The position numbers and the translations under genes are program-made. A DNA stretch of 64,000 nucleotides, from the NCBI RefSeq assembly GCF_008330945.1, contig NZ_CP043489.1, forward strand, positions 1,302,001 to 1,366,000. Direction: 5' to 3'. The notes below the pieces were generated by a model, which had not been told where the DNA came from, did not search any database, and worked only from the letters and a program-made list of their open reading frames with translations. Positions 18,571 to 27,844 of the stretch are shown here, piece by piece; position 1 is the first letter of the stretch, and the number at the start of each line of letters is the position of its first letter. The DNA is from Labrys sp. KNU-23. GTDB lineage: Bacteria > Pseudomonadota > Alphaproteobacteria > Rhizobiales > Labraceae.

Positions 18571-19971
18571 ATGTCCGTGAATCTCACCCAGTTCCTCTAT
18601 CTCGTCGCCGGCGTGCTGTTCATCCTGGCGCTGCGCGGGCTGTCCTCGCCGACCTCCTCGCGCCAGGGCAACCGCTTCGGCATGATCGGCATGGGCCTTG
18701 CCGTGCTGACCACGCTGGCGGTGTCCCCGCCCTCGGGCGTGTCGGGCTGGCTCCTGGTGGTCGCAGGCCTTGCCATCGGCGGCGGGCTCGGCGCCGTGGT
18801 GGCCAGGCGCGTGGCGATGACGGCGATGCCGCAATTGGTGGCCGCCTTCCATTCGGGCGTGGGCCTGGCCGCGGTGTTCGTGGCCGCCGGCGCCCTCTAT
18901 GCCCCCGCCGCCTTCGGCATCGCCCATGGCGGGGAGATCGAAGCGCAGTCGCTGGTGGAGATGTCGCTGGGCGTGGCCATCGGCGCCATCACCTTCACCG
19001 GCTCGGTGATCGCCTTCGCCAAGCTCAACGGCAACATGTCGGGCGCACCGATCCTGCTGCCGAGCCGCCATGTCATCAATGCCGCCCTGGCCGCGCTCTT
19101 GGTGGCCCTGATCATCGCCTTCGTGCTCTCGGCCAGCCACACTTTGTTCTGGCTGATCGTCATCGCCTCGCTGGTGCTGGGCGGGCTGATCATCATCCCG
19201 ATCGGCGGGGCCGACATGCCGGTGGTGGTCTCGATGCTCAACTCCTATTCGGGCTGGGCGGCGGCCGGCATCGGCTTCACCCTGGGCAACCTTGCCTTGA
19301 TCATCACCGGGGCGCTGGTGGGCTCGTCGGGCGCCATCCTGTCCTACATCATGTGCAAGGGCATGAACCGCTCCTTCATCTCGGTGATCCTGGGCGGCTT
19401 CGGCGGGGATGCGGCGGCGGCAAGCGGCGGCAAGGGCCCGGAGACGCGTCCGGTCAAGCAGGGCTCGGCGGACGATGCCGCCTTCATCATGAAGAATGCC
19501 GGCAAGGTCATCATCGTGCCCGGCTACGGCATGGCGGTGGCGCAGGCCCAGCATGCCCTGCGCGAGATGGCCGACCAGCTCAAGGAAGAGGGCGTCGACG
19601 TCTCCTACGCCATCCACCCCGTCGCCGGCCGCATGCCCGGGCACATGAACGTGCTGCTGGCCGAGGCCAACGTGCCCTATGACGAGGTGTTCGAGCTCGA
19701 GGACATCAATGCCGAGTTCGCCCAGGCCGACGTCGCCTTCGTCATCGGCGCCAACGACGTCACCAACCCCGCCGCCAAGACAGACCCGGCCTCGCCCATC
19801 TTCGGCATGCCCATCCTCGATGTCGAGAAGGCCAAGACCGTCCTCTTCATCAAGCGCGGCATGGGGTCGGGCTATGCCGGCGTCGAGAACGAGCTCTTCT
19901 TCAAGGACAACACCATGATGCTCTTCGGCGACGCCAAGAAAATGGTCGAGGAAATCATCAAGGGATTCTGA
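18571..19971 (+). CDS. pntB: NAD(P) transhydrogenase subunit beta
   Basis: Membrane domain (about residues 1-265, eight or nine helices, with the conserved HSGVGLAA, SVIAFAKLNG and ADMPVVVSMLNSYSGWAAAG) joined to the NADP-binding domain III at residues ~290-466. The latter contains VIIVPGYGMAVAQAQHA, SYAIHPVAGRMPGHMNVLLAEA, GANDVTNPAA and FIKRGMGSGYAG. The 466-residue length is standard. Last of the pnt genes; all three subunits are intact. Confidence 0.97.
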   Translation: MSVNLTQFLYLVAGVLFILALRGLSSPTSSRQGNRFGMIGMGLAVLTTLAVSPPSGVSGWLLVVAGLAIGGGLGAVVARRVAMTAMPQLVAAFHSGVGLAAVFVAAGALYAPAAFGIAHGGEIEAQSLVEMSLGVAIGAITFTGSVIAFAKLNGNMSGAPILLPSRHVINAALAALLVALIIAFVLSASHTLFWLIVIASLVLGGLIIIPIGGADMPVVVSMLNSYSGWAAAGIGFTLGNLALIITGALVGSSGAILSYIMCKGMNRSFISVILGGFGGDAAAASGGKGPETRPVKQGSADDAAFIMKNAGKVIIVPGYGMAVAQAQHALREMADQLKEEGVDVSYAIHPVAGRMPGHMNVLLAEANVPYDEVFELEDINAEFAQADVAFVIGANDVTNPAAKTDPASPIFGMPILDVEKAKTVLFIKRGMGSGYAGVENELFFKDNTMMLFGDAKKMVEEIIKGF

Positions 19972-20021
19972 ACAGCAGGCAAATAGCTCGCTCCCATCCT
20001 TTCAAGAAAGGCAAAACCGCC

Positions 20022-20795
20022 ATGTCGCAATGGATCCGTTTCGAGGAAGACGGGCAGGCCCAGTTCGGCACGCTCGAAGGCGACGCCATCCACGTCCATC
20101 GCGGCGACATGTTCGGCATCGCCGCCGCCACCGGCCGCACGCTGCCGTTGGCACAGGCCAAGCTCCTGGCGCCGACAGTGCCGAGCAAGATCATCGCACT
20201 CTGGAACAATTTCCATCAGCTCGCCGCCAAGCTGAACGTCGCCGTGCCGCCGGAACCGCTTTATCTGCTCAAGGCGCCCACCAGCATCACCGCGCCGGGC
20301 GCGACCGTGGCAAGGCCCCCCTCCTATGACGGCCGGGTGGTCTATGAGGGCGAACTCGGCATCGTCATCGGCAAGCCCTGCAGCAACGCCTCCGAGGCGG
20401 AGGCCGCGGACGCCATCTTCGGCTATACCTGCGTCAACGACATCACCGCCGGCGACATCATCACGCGGGACTCGACCTTCGCCCAATGGGTGCGCGCTAA
20501 GAGCTTCGACGGCTTCGGGCCGTTCGGCCCGGTGATCGCCACCGACATCGATCCCGCTACCCTGGTGGTCAAGACGCTGCTCAATGGCGACGAGCGCCAG
20601 AACTATCCCGTTGCCGACATGGTCTTCCCGCCGGCGAGGCTGGTCAGCCTGATCTCGAGGGACATGACCCTGCTCCCGGGCGATTTGATCTGCTGCGGCA
20701 CCTCGCTCGGCGTCGGCGCCATGAAGGAAGCTGAGAACGATGTCCGCGTCAGCATCGAGGGCATCGGCTGCCTGGAGAACCGCTTCGTGCAATAG
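20022..20795 (+). CDS. Fumarylacetoacetate hydrolase family protein
   Basis: A 257-residue FAH-fold enzyme. The metal ligands are visible in YEGELGIVIGKP and in GYTCVNDITAGD, followed by KSFDGFGPFGPVIAT, GDLICCGTSLGVG and the usual C-terminal strand. Such enzymes hydrolyse, hydrate, isomerise or decarboxylate beta-diketo or 2-oxo acids. A role in oxalate/glyoxylate metabolism (for example as a 2-oxo-acid decarboxylase) is guessed from its position 50 bases after pntB, in the same array. Confidence 0.85.
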   Translation: MSQWIRFEEDGQAQFGTLEGDAIHVHRGDMFGIAAATGRTLPLAQAKLLAPTVPSKIIALWNNFHQLAAKLNVAVPPEPLYLLKAPTSITAPGATVARPPSYDGRVVYEGELGIVIGKPCSNASEAEAADAIFGYTCVNDITAGDIITRDSTFAQWVRAKSFDGFGPFGPVIATDIDPATLVVKTLLNGDERQNYPVADMVFPPARLVSLISRDMTLLPGDLICCGTSLGVGAMKEAENDVRVSIEGIGCLENRFVQ

Positions 20796-20858
20796 CAACG
20801 CCGTAGGCGCAGACTTAAGGCGGAAAGGTACCGGTTTTTACCCTCCCCCGGAGGGATC

Positions 20859-21008
20859 GGCCATTCCTCTTGGAATGGCCTGTGGTCGATACGTAGTGTC
20901 GGGGTGAGGTGGGATCGCATGGGTCGTGAAGAGCTGACTGCAACTTTTCGCGAAGGGAATCACCCTACTCCGGGCTTTGCCCGCCCCTCCCCCTCCAGGG
21001 GAGGGTAA
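20859..21008. repeat. Intergenic palindromic elements between convergent genes
   Basis: Includes a GGCCATTCC/GGAATGGCC hairpin at 20859-20880 and a CCTCCCC/GGGGAGG hairpin at about 20990-21006, in a style like the element at 14624. They separate the FAH gene from the convergent ligase gene and may act as terminators. Confidence 0.6.
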
Positions 21009-21020
21009 AGATCCAACGCC

Positions 21021-21911
21021 TCAAGCCGCCTTCGCCCTCGCGGCGAGTGCCCGGCCGATCGTATCGCCGACCAGATGCGGGCTCGATGCCACGGTAATGC
21101 CGGCCTTCTCGAAGGCGGCGATCTTCGCGTCGGCACGGTCGCGGCCATGCATGGTCAGGGCACCGGCATGGCCCATGCGCCGCTCGGCCGGGGCATGCAG
21201 CCCGACGACCAGCCCGACGATCGGCATGGCCGGCCTGACAGAGGCGATGTAATCGGCCGCTTCCTGTTCTTCCTCGCCGCCGATCTCGCCGATCAGCACG
21301 ATGCCCTCGGTCTTGGGATCGGCGAGGAACAATTCGAGGCAATCGCGCATCGACAGCCCATGCACGGGGTCGCCGCCCACCCCGATGGTGGTCGACTGCC
21401 CGAGACCCGCTGCCGTAATCTGGGCGATCACCTCGCTGGTCAGCGAGGCCGAGCGCGAGATGATGCCGACGCTGCCGGGACGCTCGCTGCCGGTTGCCAT
21501 CACGCCCATCTTGCACAGGCCCGGCGACAGGATTCCCTGCGAATTGGGGCCGATCAGCCGGGTCTTCGATCCGGCAAGGGCATGGCGCACCCTGATCATG
21601 TCGAGCACCGGCACCCGCTCGGTGATGGCGACGACCAGTGCAATCTCGGCCTCGACAGCCTCGATGATGGCGGCACTCGCCTGCGCCGGCGGCACGAAGA
21701 CCATGCTGGCATTGGCACCGGTCTCCTTGGCAGCCGCAGCGACGCTGTCGAATACCGGCGCCCCGAGATGGAACCGCCCGCCCTTGCCGGGCGTGACGCC
21801 CGCCACGACCTTGGTGCCATATTCGATCATGGCGGCGGTATGATGGGTTCCGGCCCAGCCGGTCATGCCCTGGCAGACGACGCGGGTTTCACTGTCGATG
21901 AGGATAGCCAT
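21021..21911 (-). CDS. Divergent succinyl-CoA-synthetase-alpha-like ligase subunit
   Basis: A 296-residue SucD/MtkB-family subunit that binds CoA (GMTGWAGTHHTAAMIEYG, VAGVTPGKGG) and carries the phospho-histidine loop (RRMGHAGAL). The middle blocks differ from the canonical SucD encoded at 33181: GPNSQGILSPGLCKMG, SRSASLTSEV and GGDPVHGLSMRDCLELFL. ATG 21911 has GGGAGGG upstream; the frame is open further upstream but lacks a site. It lies 77 bases after its beta partner on the same strand. With a specialised beta subunit it may activate another dicarboxylate such as malate or oxalate. Confidence 0.85.
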   Translation of the reverse strand: MAILIDSETRVVCQGMTGWAGTHHTAAMIEYGTKVVAGVTPGKGGRFHLGAPVFDSVAAAAKETGANASMVFVPPAQASAAIIEAVEAEIALVVAITERVPVLDMIRVRHALAGSKTRLIGPNSQGILSPGLCKMGVMATGSERPGSVGIISRSASLTSEVIAQITAAGLGQSTTIGVGGDPVHGLSMRDCLELFLADPKTEGIVLIGEIGGEEEQEAADYIASVRPAMPIVGLVVGLHAPAERRMGHAGALTMHGRDRADAKIAAFEKAGITVASSPHLVGDTIGRALAARAKAA

Positions 21912-21988
21912 TCCGCCCTCCCTTGCGCGCCGGCGGCGCGGTCGCTTCATTTTGGATTTATCAGTCCGGAATTGCAGCAAATTCGCCG

Positions 21989-23149
21989 TCAGCGTGCGGC
22001 AGCAACGGCCTTCGCGGCGGCTGTCCACATGTCCGGGCATTCGATGATGCGGCAGCCGAAATTGGCGAAACGCGAGCGGGCATAGTCGGCATTGTTGCCG
22101 GCGAGCCTGGTCACCACCGGCAGCGTCCGTCCGGCCCGGCGCATGGCGATGCCGAGCCCCTCGGCCACCGTGTCGCAGGACTGCATGCCGCCGCCATGCA
22201 CGTTGATGAGCAGTGCACGGACCTGGGGATTGTCGAGCAGCAGGCCGAAGCCATGGGCGATGTCGAGGCTGGTCGCCGTGGTGCGGATATCCATGAAATT
22301 GGCCGGGGCGCCGCCGGCGGCGTGGACGAGGTCCACCGTGGCGAGACCGAGCCCGGCGCCATTGGCCGCGATCCCGACTGTACCCTCCATGCGGACATAA
22401 TTGAGCTGGCGCTGGCGGGCCTTGACCTCGTATTCATCGCCATCCTCTTCGCGCAGCTCCGCCAGGGAAGCCTGGCGGAACAGGGCATGGTCGTCGATGA
22501 TCATCTTGACGTCGAGCGCCAGCAGCCTGTCGTCGGCGGCCAGGACCAGCGGGTTGATCTCGATGAGGCTGGCATCGAGTTCCAGGAAGGCACGGCGCAA
22601 GCCGTCGGCGAGAGCCGCGAAGGCATCGGCCGGCTGTCCGGTCAGGCCGAGGCGCGCCGCCAGAGCCTGCAGGTCCTCGCGTCTCGCTTGGCTGCCGTCC
22701 CCGAGGGAGAGCCGCTCGAGCCCGTCTTCTCCGGCAAGAACCCGCTCCTCGATGTCGTCGCCGCCAGCAGCGCTGGCGGCCAGGACGATGGTGCCGCTGG
22801 CGGCATGCACGCTGAGTGACAAATAGAAGCTGCTTATGTGGTCGACGGCCGCCTCCACCAGCACGCGTTCGACCACGCGGCCATGCGAACCGCTCTGCTC
22901 GGTGACGAGGCGCCGGCCCAGTAGGGCCTGGACCGCATCCTCCGCCGCTTCGGGGGAGGAGACGATGTGGACTCCACCGGCCCGGCCCCGCCCGCCGGCG
23001 TGGATCTGCGCCTTCACGGCGAAACGGGAACCACCGAGGCGACGCGCCACCTGTCCTGCCTCGTCGGCCGTAATAGCGACGGCACCCTGCGGCGCCTCGA
23101 CGCCATAGGGCGCCAGGATCTGCTTGGACTGGAACTCGTGCAGTTTCAT
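21989..23149 (-). CDS. Divergent succinyl-CoA-synthetase-beta-like ATP-grasp subunit
   Basis: A 386-residue SucC/MtkA-family protein: N-terminal MKLHEFQSKQILAPYGV, ATP-grasp [18 protein letters not shown], metal site LIEINPLVLAADDRLLALDVKM, and C-terminal ligase domain. Two family motifs are changed: the usual DVGGGA is DIRTTATS, and VNIFGGI is INVHGGG. This implies altered handling of the phospho-His or acid substrate. The second of two adjacent ATG codons (23149) fits the GGGAGGG spacing best. The gene starts 28 bases below a GntR-type dyad, linking it to the oxalate regulon. The substrate is unknown. Confidence 0.82.
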   Translation of the reverse strand: MKLHEFQSKQILAPYGVEAPQGAVAITADEAGQVARRLGGSRFAVKAQIHAGGRGRAGGVHIVSSPEAAEDAVQALLGRRLVTEQSGSHGRVVERVLVEAAVDHISSFYLSLSVHAASGTIVLAASAAGGDDIEERVLAGEDGLERLSLGDGSQARREDLQALAARLGLTGQPADAFAALADGLRRAFLELDASLIEINPLVLAADDRLLALDVKMIIDDHALFRQASLAELREEDGDEYEVKARQRQLNYVRMEGTVGIAANGAGLGLATVDLVHAAGGAPANFMDIRTTATSLDIAHGFGLLLDNPQVRALLINVHGGGMQSCDTVAEGLGIAMRRAGRTLPVVTRLAGNNADYARSRFANFGCRIIECPDMWTAAAKAVAAAR

Positions 23150-23176
23150 CATTCCCTCCCACGCGGATATGTTCTT

Positions 23177-23199
23177 ATCTGGCATAACGTATACCAGAT
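23177..23199. promoter_or_regulatory. GntR-type operator upstream of the divergent ligase operon
   Basis: ATCTGG (23177-23182) and CCAGAT (23194-23199) are perfect inverted arms, and a GTATAC core lies inside the right half (23189-23194). Same motif family as at 11924 and 29576. Confidence 0.65.
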
Positions 23200-23255
23200 T
23201 TCAGAAGCTGTCAAAGAGGAAGCCCGGGAGCGCGAATGGAGCAGCGCCCTGGTGT

Positions 23256-23321
23256 GCCGGTCTTCAGACCGGCATCGAAATGCCATGCTTGCCGGTAGAG
23301 GCTGGCCGGTCTGAAGACCGG
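23256..23321. repeat. Pair of CCGGTCTTCAGACCGG palindromes
   Basis: The same palindrome occurs at 23256-23273 and, on the opposite phase, at 23306-23321, 33 bases apart, in the gap between the divergent sucC-like promoter and the end of frc. Confidence 0.75.
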
Positions 23322-23336
23322 TCCAGCAACGAAAAA

Positions 23337-23363
23337 GGGCGGGCACCGCGACGGCGCCCGCCC
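23337..23363 (-). terminator. Intrinsic terminator of frc
   Basis: Stem GGGCGGGC (23337-23344) with GCCCGCCC (23356-23363). Read on the minus strand it is followed by TTTTT (bases 23332-23336), 23 bases beyond the frc stop. Confidence 0.85.
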
Positions 23364-23385
23364 CAATCATCTCAACGAGAAAACC

Positions 23386-24660
23386 TCACTCGGCCGCCAT
23401 GGCCACGGGCCCGCCAAGGGCGCCGCTTCCGGCGATCTCGTCGATGCGGCTCTGGTCGAAGCCAAGGACGTCGCGCAGGACTTCCTGCGTATGTTCGCCC
23501 AGAAGCGGCGAGCGCTCGACCACGGTGGGGCTGTCGGAGAGCTTGATCGGGTTGCCGACCGACAGATAGGCCCCACGTTCGGGATGGTCGACCTCGACGA
23601 CGGTTCCCGTCACCCTGAGCGAGGGCTCGTTGGCGATCTCGCGCATCGACAGGATCGGCCCGCAGGGGATGTCATATTTGTTGAGGATGTCCATCGCCTC
23701 GAACTTGTCCTTGGTCTCCGTCCATTTCTCGATGGTGTCGAAGATGGAACGAAGCCGCGGCAGGCGCGCTTCCGGCGTGGCATAGTCGGGATCGGTGATC
23801 CACTCTTCCTTGCCGATCACCTTGCAGATGGCGCCCCAGACCGGCGCCTGGGTGATGAAGTAGATATAGGCGTTGGGATCGCTCTCCCAGCCCTTGCACT
23901 TGAGGATCCAGCCGGGCTGCCCGCCCCCCGAGGCATTGCCGGCACGCGGCACCGCGTCGCCGAATTTGCCATTGGGGTATTGCGGATATTCCTTCATGGG
24001 CCCGCGCTCGATGCGCTGCTGGTCGCGCAGCTTCACCCGGCACAGATTGAGCACGCCATCCTGCATGGCGGCGTCCACGCGCTGGCCGCGCCCCGAATGG
24101 GTGCGCTGGTAGAGAGCGGTGACGATGCCGAGCGCCAAATGAAGGCCGGTACCGGAGTCGCCGATCTGCGCGCCCGTCACCAGCGGCGGGCCGTCGTCGA
24201 AGCCGGTGGTCGAGGCGGCGCCGCCGGCGCATTGGGCGACGTTCTCATAAACCTTGCAGTCCTGGTAGGGACCGGGGCCGAAGCCCTTGATCGAGGCTAC
24301 GATCATGCGCGGATTGAGTTCCTGGATGCGGGCCCAGGAAAAGCCCATGCGATCAAGCACCCCGGGGGCGAAATTCTCCACCAGCACGTCGCAGCTCCTG
24401 ACGAGTTCCTCGAGCACCGCCTTGCCGGCCTTGTTCTTGGTGTCGAGCGTGATCGAACGCTTGTTGTGGTTGAGCATGGTGAAATAGAGGCTGTCGACAT
24501 TGGGGATGTCGCGCAGTTGGGTGCGGGTGATGTCGCCGACGCCCGGCTTTTCCACCTTGATCACGTCGGCGCCGAACCAGGCCAGCAATTGCGTGCAGGT
24601 CGGACCGGATTGAACATGCGTGAAGTCGAGGATGCGCACGCCTTCGAGTGCCTGTCCCAT
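23386..24660 (-). CDS. frc: Formyl-CoA:oxalate CoA-transferase
   Basis: A class III (CaiB/BaiF) CoA-transferase that moves CoA from formyl-CoA to oxalate. The 424-residue product aligns closely with Oxalobacter Frc. The catalytic Asp is Asp168 in the QIGDSGTG motif, the glycine loop is [10 protein letters not shown], and [48 protein letters not shown] and SPLLGEHT all match. ATG 24660 has GAGGAGGGA upstream. It lies 89 bases after the TPP-enzyme gene on the same strand. Together they look like an oxalate catabolic pair. Confidence 0.93.
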   Translation of the reverse strand: MGQALEGVRILDFTHVQSGPTCTQLLAWFGADVIKVEKPGVGDITRTQLRDIPNVDSLYFTMLNHNKRSITLDTKNKAGKAVLEELVRSCDVLVENFAPGVLDRMGFSWARIQELNPRMIVASIKGFGPGPYQDCKVYENVAQCAGGAASTTGFDDGPPLVTGAQIGDSGTGLHLALGIVTALYQRTHSGRGQRVDAAMQDGVLNLCRVKLRDQQRIERGPMKEYPQYPNGKFGDAVPRAGNASGGGQPGWILKCKGWESDPNAYIYFITQAPVWGAICKVIGKEEWITDPDYATPEARLPRLRSIFDTIEKWTETKDKFEAMDILNKYDIPCGPILSMREIANEPSLRVTGTVVEVDHPERGAYLSVGNPIKLSDSPTVVERSPLLGEHTQEVLRDVLGFDQSRIDEIAGSGALGGPVAMAAE

Positions 24661-24700
24661 CGTTCCCTCCTCGGAAATATCATCTGTTATGGCGAGGGGC

Positions 24701-24744
24701 CGGGATGGCCGGCTGGCGCGTTTCCCACGCGGCCGGCCATCCCG
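24701..24744 (-). other. Strong hairpin between the TPP-enzyme gene and frc
   Basis: A 13-bp stem (CGGGATGGCCGGC at 24701-24713, complement at 24732-24744) without a T-run. Probably an mRNA stability or partial attenuation element that sets the ratio of the two proteins. Confidence 0.6.
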
Positions 24745-24749
24745 CCATC

Positions 24750-26507
24750 TCACTTGTACATGGTCTGGTTCTTGGTGCCGGGCGCGTACTCGTCCGGATC
24801 GACCCAGATGTTGACCAGGGCCGAACGCCCGGTCCGGGCCATGGCCTCGCGGGCCCGCCGCAAGGCGGGCTGGATCTCGTTGGGATCGCGGACTTCCTCG
24901 CCGTGATTGCCGAGCATCTGGGCAAATTTCGAGAAGGCCACGTCGCCGAGCTTGTTGCCGACATTGCCGCGCTCCTCGCCATATTTGGCGACCTGACCGT
25001 AGCGGATCTGGTTCATCGAGGAGTTGTTGCCGATGACGGCGAGATACGGCGCCCCGAAGCGATCAGCGGTTTCCATGTCGAAACCGGTCATGCCGAAGGA
25101 ACCGTCGCCGTAATAGCACAGCACCTCCTTGTTGGGGTTGGCGAGCTTGGCCGCCAGGGCAAAGCCGGTACCGACGCCGAGCGAACCCAGTGCGCCCGGA
25201 TCCATCCACTGTCCCGGTCCGCGCGGACGCACGGCCTGGGCCGAGATCGTCACCACGTCGCCGCCATCGCCGATATAGATGGTGTCCTCGCCGAGGAACT
25301 CGTTGAGCTCATAGGCAACCCGATAAGGATGGATCGGCGTCTGGTTGGACAGGAAGAGCGGCATCAGCTTTTCGGTCGCTGCCACTTCGGCATCCTGGAG
25401 CATCTGCATCCATTGCTGGCGCAGCTGGCGCTTGCCCTTGTCCATGCGCCCGGAGGCCGCCTGCAGCACGGCGCCGAGGATCGCACCGGGATCGCCGACC
25501 AGGCCGAGATCGATGTCGCGGTTCTTGCCGACGGTGCGGTAATCCATGTCGATCTGGATCAGCTTCAGGTCCTTGCTAATGCGCTTGCCATAGCCCATGC
25601 GGAAATCGAAGGGCGTGCCGACGATGACGAGCACATCGGCCTTGGCGAAGGCGAGCGAGCGCGTGCGGTCGAAATGATGGGGGTCGCCGGGCGGCAGCAG
25701 GCCGCGGCTGGCCCCGTTGAAATAGCCGGGAATGTCGAGCCCACGCAGCAATGCGATGGCCTCTTCCTGCCCACGGCCGGTCCAGACCTGCTGGCCGTAG
25801 AGGATGGCGGGACGTTCGGCGGCGACCAGGATGTCAGCGAGCTTCTCAATGTCGGTGGGATCGCCGATCGACTTGGTCGAAGCGCGATATCTGCCGGATT
25901 CCGGCAAGACCGCACGATCGAGGGTGACTTCCCGGTCGAGCACATCGCGCGGGATCTCGAGATAGGACGGGCCATAGGCACCGGCAAAGCATTCGCGCGC
26001 CGCCATCGAGATCATGTCGGCCACGCGCTCGGTGGAGGAGACCGTCGCGGCGAATTTGGTGATCGGCTTCATCATGTCGACATGCGGCAGATCCTGCAGC
26101 GAGCCCATCTTGTGCTGGGTCAGTGCGCCCTGCCCGCCAATATGCAAAACCGGGCTCTCCGACCTGAAGGCGGTGGCGATGCCGGTCATGGCATTGGTGC
26201 AGCCGGGACCCGCCGTGGTAACGACGCAGCCGAGCTTGCCGGTTTGGCGCGCATAGCCGTCGGCGGCATGGGCAGCGACCTGCTCATGACGGACATCGAC
26301 GATGCGGATGCCTTCGTCGAGGCAGCCGTCATAGATGTCGATGATATGCCCCCCGCACAGGGTGAAGATCGTGTCGACGCCCTCGGCCTTGAGCGCCTTG
26401 GCGACGAGATGTCCACCGGAGACGACGCTGCCATCGCGGGCTTTTTGCTTGAGCGTGTCTTCGGCCGTCGTGGTCACGGGCTTCTGCAATGCTGTAACCG
26501 TTGCCAT
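24750..26507 (-). CDS. TPP-dependent enzyme, putative oxalyl-CoA decarboxylase or 2-hydroxyacyl-CoA lyase-like
   Basis: A 585-residue three-domain TPP enzyme. The catalytic Glu is Glu75 ([17 protein letters not shown]), followed by [17 protein letters not shown], and the TPP site is YYGDGSFGM then NN after 24 residues. The substrate segments ([43 protein letters not shown]) do not match Oxalobacter Oxc, which is 568 residues with a different active-site lid; they look closer to acetolactate-synthase-like proteins. Position next to frc and oxlT argues for oxalyl-CoA decarboxylation. ATG 26507 follows GGGAGGA by 9 bases. Class is sure; reaction is inferred. Confidence 0.75.
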   Translation of the reverse strand: MATVTALQKPVTTTAEDTLKQKARDGSVVSGGHLVAKALKAEGVDTIFTLCGGHIIDIYDGCLDEGIRIVDVRHEQVAAHAADGYARQTGKLGCVVTTAGPGCTNAMTGIATAFRSESPVLHIGGQGALTQHKMGSLQDLPHVDMMKPITKFAATVSSTERVADMISMAARECFAGAYGPSYLEIPRDVLDREVTLDRAVLPESGRYRASTKSIGDPTDIEKLADILVAAERPAILYGQQVWTGRGQEEAIALLRGLDIPGYFNGASRGLLPPGDPHHFDRTRSLAFAKADVLVIVGTPFDFRMGYGKRISKDLKLIQIDMDYRTVGKNRDIDLGLVGDPGAILGAVLQAASGRMDKGKRQLRQQWMQMLQDAEVAATEKLMPLFLSNQTPIHPYRVAYELNEFLGEDTIYIGDGGDVVTISAQAVRPRGPGQWMDPGALGSLGVGTGFALAAKLANPNKEVLCYYGDGSFGMTGFDMETADRFGAPYLAVIGNNSSMNQIRYGQVAKYGEERGNVGNKLGDVAFSKFAQMLGNHGEEVRDPNEIQPALRRAREAMARTGRSALVNIWVDPDEYAPGTKNQTMYK

Positions 26508-26652
26508 TGGGGCAATTCCTCCCGTTATTCTTTGCAACGGTATGCCGCTGAAGGCATCGGCCGGCTTGCTGCCCTTCCCATGCAAATGGACGGGATCAAC
26601 TGTGCCGATATCGCCTTCTACTTGGCGGAATGACGCCATGGCATGCCGTATG

Positions 26653-26681
26653 TCTGGTACATTGGCATGCCAGATACCAGA
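26653..26681. promoter_or_regulatory. Double GntR-type operator upstream of the TPP enzyme gene
   Basis: Outer inverted arms TCTGGTA (26653-26659) and TACCAGA (26675-26681) flank an inner perfect palindrome TGGCATGCCA (26663-26672), giving two overlapping sites about 150 bases above the start codon. Confidence 0.7.
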
Positions 26682-27087
26682 GTGTCAATCCGTATTTTCC
26701 GGACTCCAGGGCGGCTGGCACCAGCTTCTTTCCTCGCCAAGACAAAAGAAAAATCCTATTCTATTTCAATGGCTTATTATTCAAATCCGCTTGCAAAGCG
26801 CGTAGAGTTGTGGCGGCTGGAAGCCGGACTCTGCTGGTTTGAAAGACGGTTCATGCCAACAAGCTCGCATGATCACGACGTCCGTCGACACATGCCGCAG
26901 TGCAGTAAATCCTGTAAAGAAAATCTCGGATTTTCGTGTTTAGTATAGAGATACCCCTAAACCAGATTCAGCCTGTGTCGTCCCATTGGGTCGGGAAACT
27001 GCCGGGCTGGAGGTAAGTAGAGGTTGTTTACTTCGCATTGCAAAGAGTGCATGACTGCAATGCAACATCGACCCTTCCCATCTGGGC

Positions 27088-27101
27088 TCTGGTATGCCAG
27101 A
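27088..27101. promoter_or_regulatory. GntR-type operator upstream of the 45-residue gene
   Basis: TCTGGTATGCCAGA, a 14-bp dyad with one imperfect central pair, 50 bases before the ATG of the small gene at 27152. Confidence 0.7.
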
Positions 27102-27151
27102 TTCGCAGCAACAAAGGATCTTTCCTCGAACCCCCAACGCGGAGAACGACA

Positions 27152-27289
27152 ATGACCACTTCTGCTCTGTCCCGTAGCCCCGTCACCCGCCCGCTGTCGG
27201 CCCGCATCTGGGCTACCGTCTCGGGTTTCCTGATGAAGATGGCCCAGGCCGATATCCGCGCCGGCTCCCGCGAACCCTTCGGCCTCTAA
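27152..27289 (+). CDS. Small uncharacterised protein (45 aa) in the oxalate locus
   Basis: ATG 27152 has GGAGA at 27141-27145 with a 6-base spacer, and the frame ends with TAA. Codon use is GC3-rich like the neighbouring genes (for example CGC GCC GGC TCC CGC), although the surrounding gap is AT-richer. The product is basic, with an amphipathic IWATVSGFLMKMAQADIR helix and an REPFGL end. No family is recognised. A GntR-type dyad 50 bases upstream suggests co-regulation with oxalate genes. Confidence 0.6.
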   Translation: MTTSALSRSPVTRPLSARIWATVSGFLMKMAQADIRAGSREPFGL

Positions 27290-27581
27290 GAGCCTGGATC
27301 ATTGCAGCCTTGCCTTAGCTGTGGCCTGGCGTGAGATCCCGGATGCAATGCTCAAGGGCGCAATGCTCCTGGAAATGACTTCGGCGACATCGATTCGATC
27401 AGGATCGTTGCCGAACCAGTCCGATTGTCCGGCCTGTGTTCTTGGCGCGGCGCGGCTCGCCTGCTCCGGGCAAGCCGCGGCCTGACTGGCGTTCCGCGCA
27501 ATCGCCGAAAACCAGGATTCGATTGCGTGCATCCGATGCCTCTCGGCGCTGCCGAGAGTCTTTGCAGAAGAGGCAATTCCG

Positions 27582-27599
27582 TCTCTGGCATGCCAGAGA
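27582..27599. promoter_or_regulatory. Perfect 18-bp GntR-type palindrome
   Basis: TCTCTGGCA and its exact complement TGCCAGAGA meet without a spacer. It is the most symmetric copy of the locus motif, about 340 bases above the oxlT start. Confidence 0.75.
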
Positions 27600-27844
27600 T
27601 ACATATCCGAAAAGCGACTATTTTTACTTGAATTGCGACGTTAGGCTGAGTTGCAGCTACTTCTCTGCAACTTTTTTTGATCTATTCGCAACTGTGCCGA
27701 CAGTCGAAGCACGCTGAACGAAGACCTGAGTTCTTTCCGTGACTTGACGTCGACGATCCTTCCGACTCATCCGTGCCGCAGCCCCCCGGAAGACATCTCT
27801 TTCGGGCCCCTTTGGCATGCGTTGACGAAAAACGACGCTTGCCA

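Noticed and set aside
24750..26507. Naming the TPP-enzyme gene oxc outright
   Set aside because: Sequence blocks outside the TPP core do not match characterised Oxc; only the neighbourhood supports that role.
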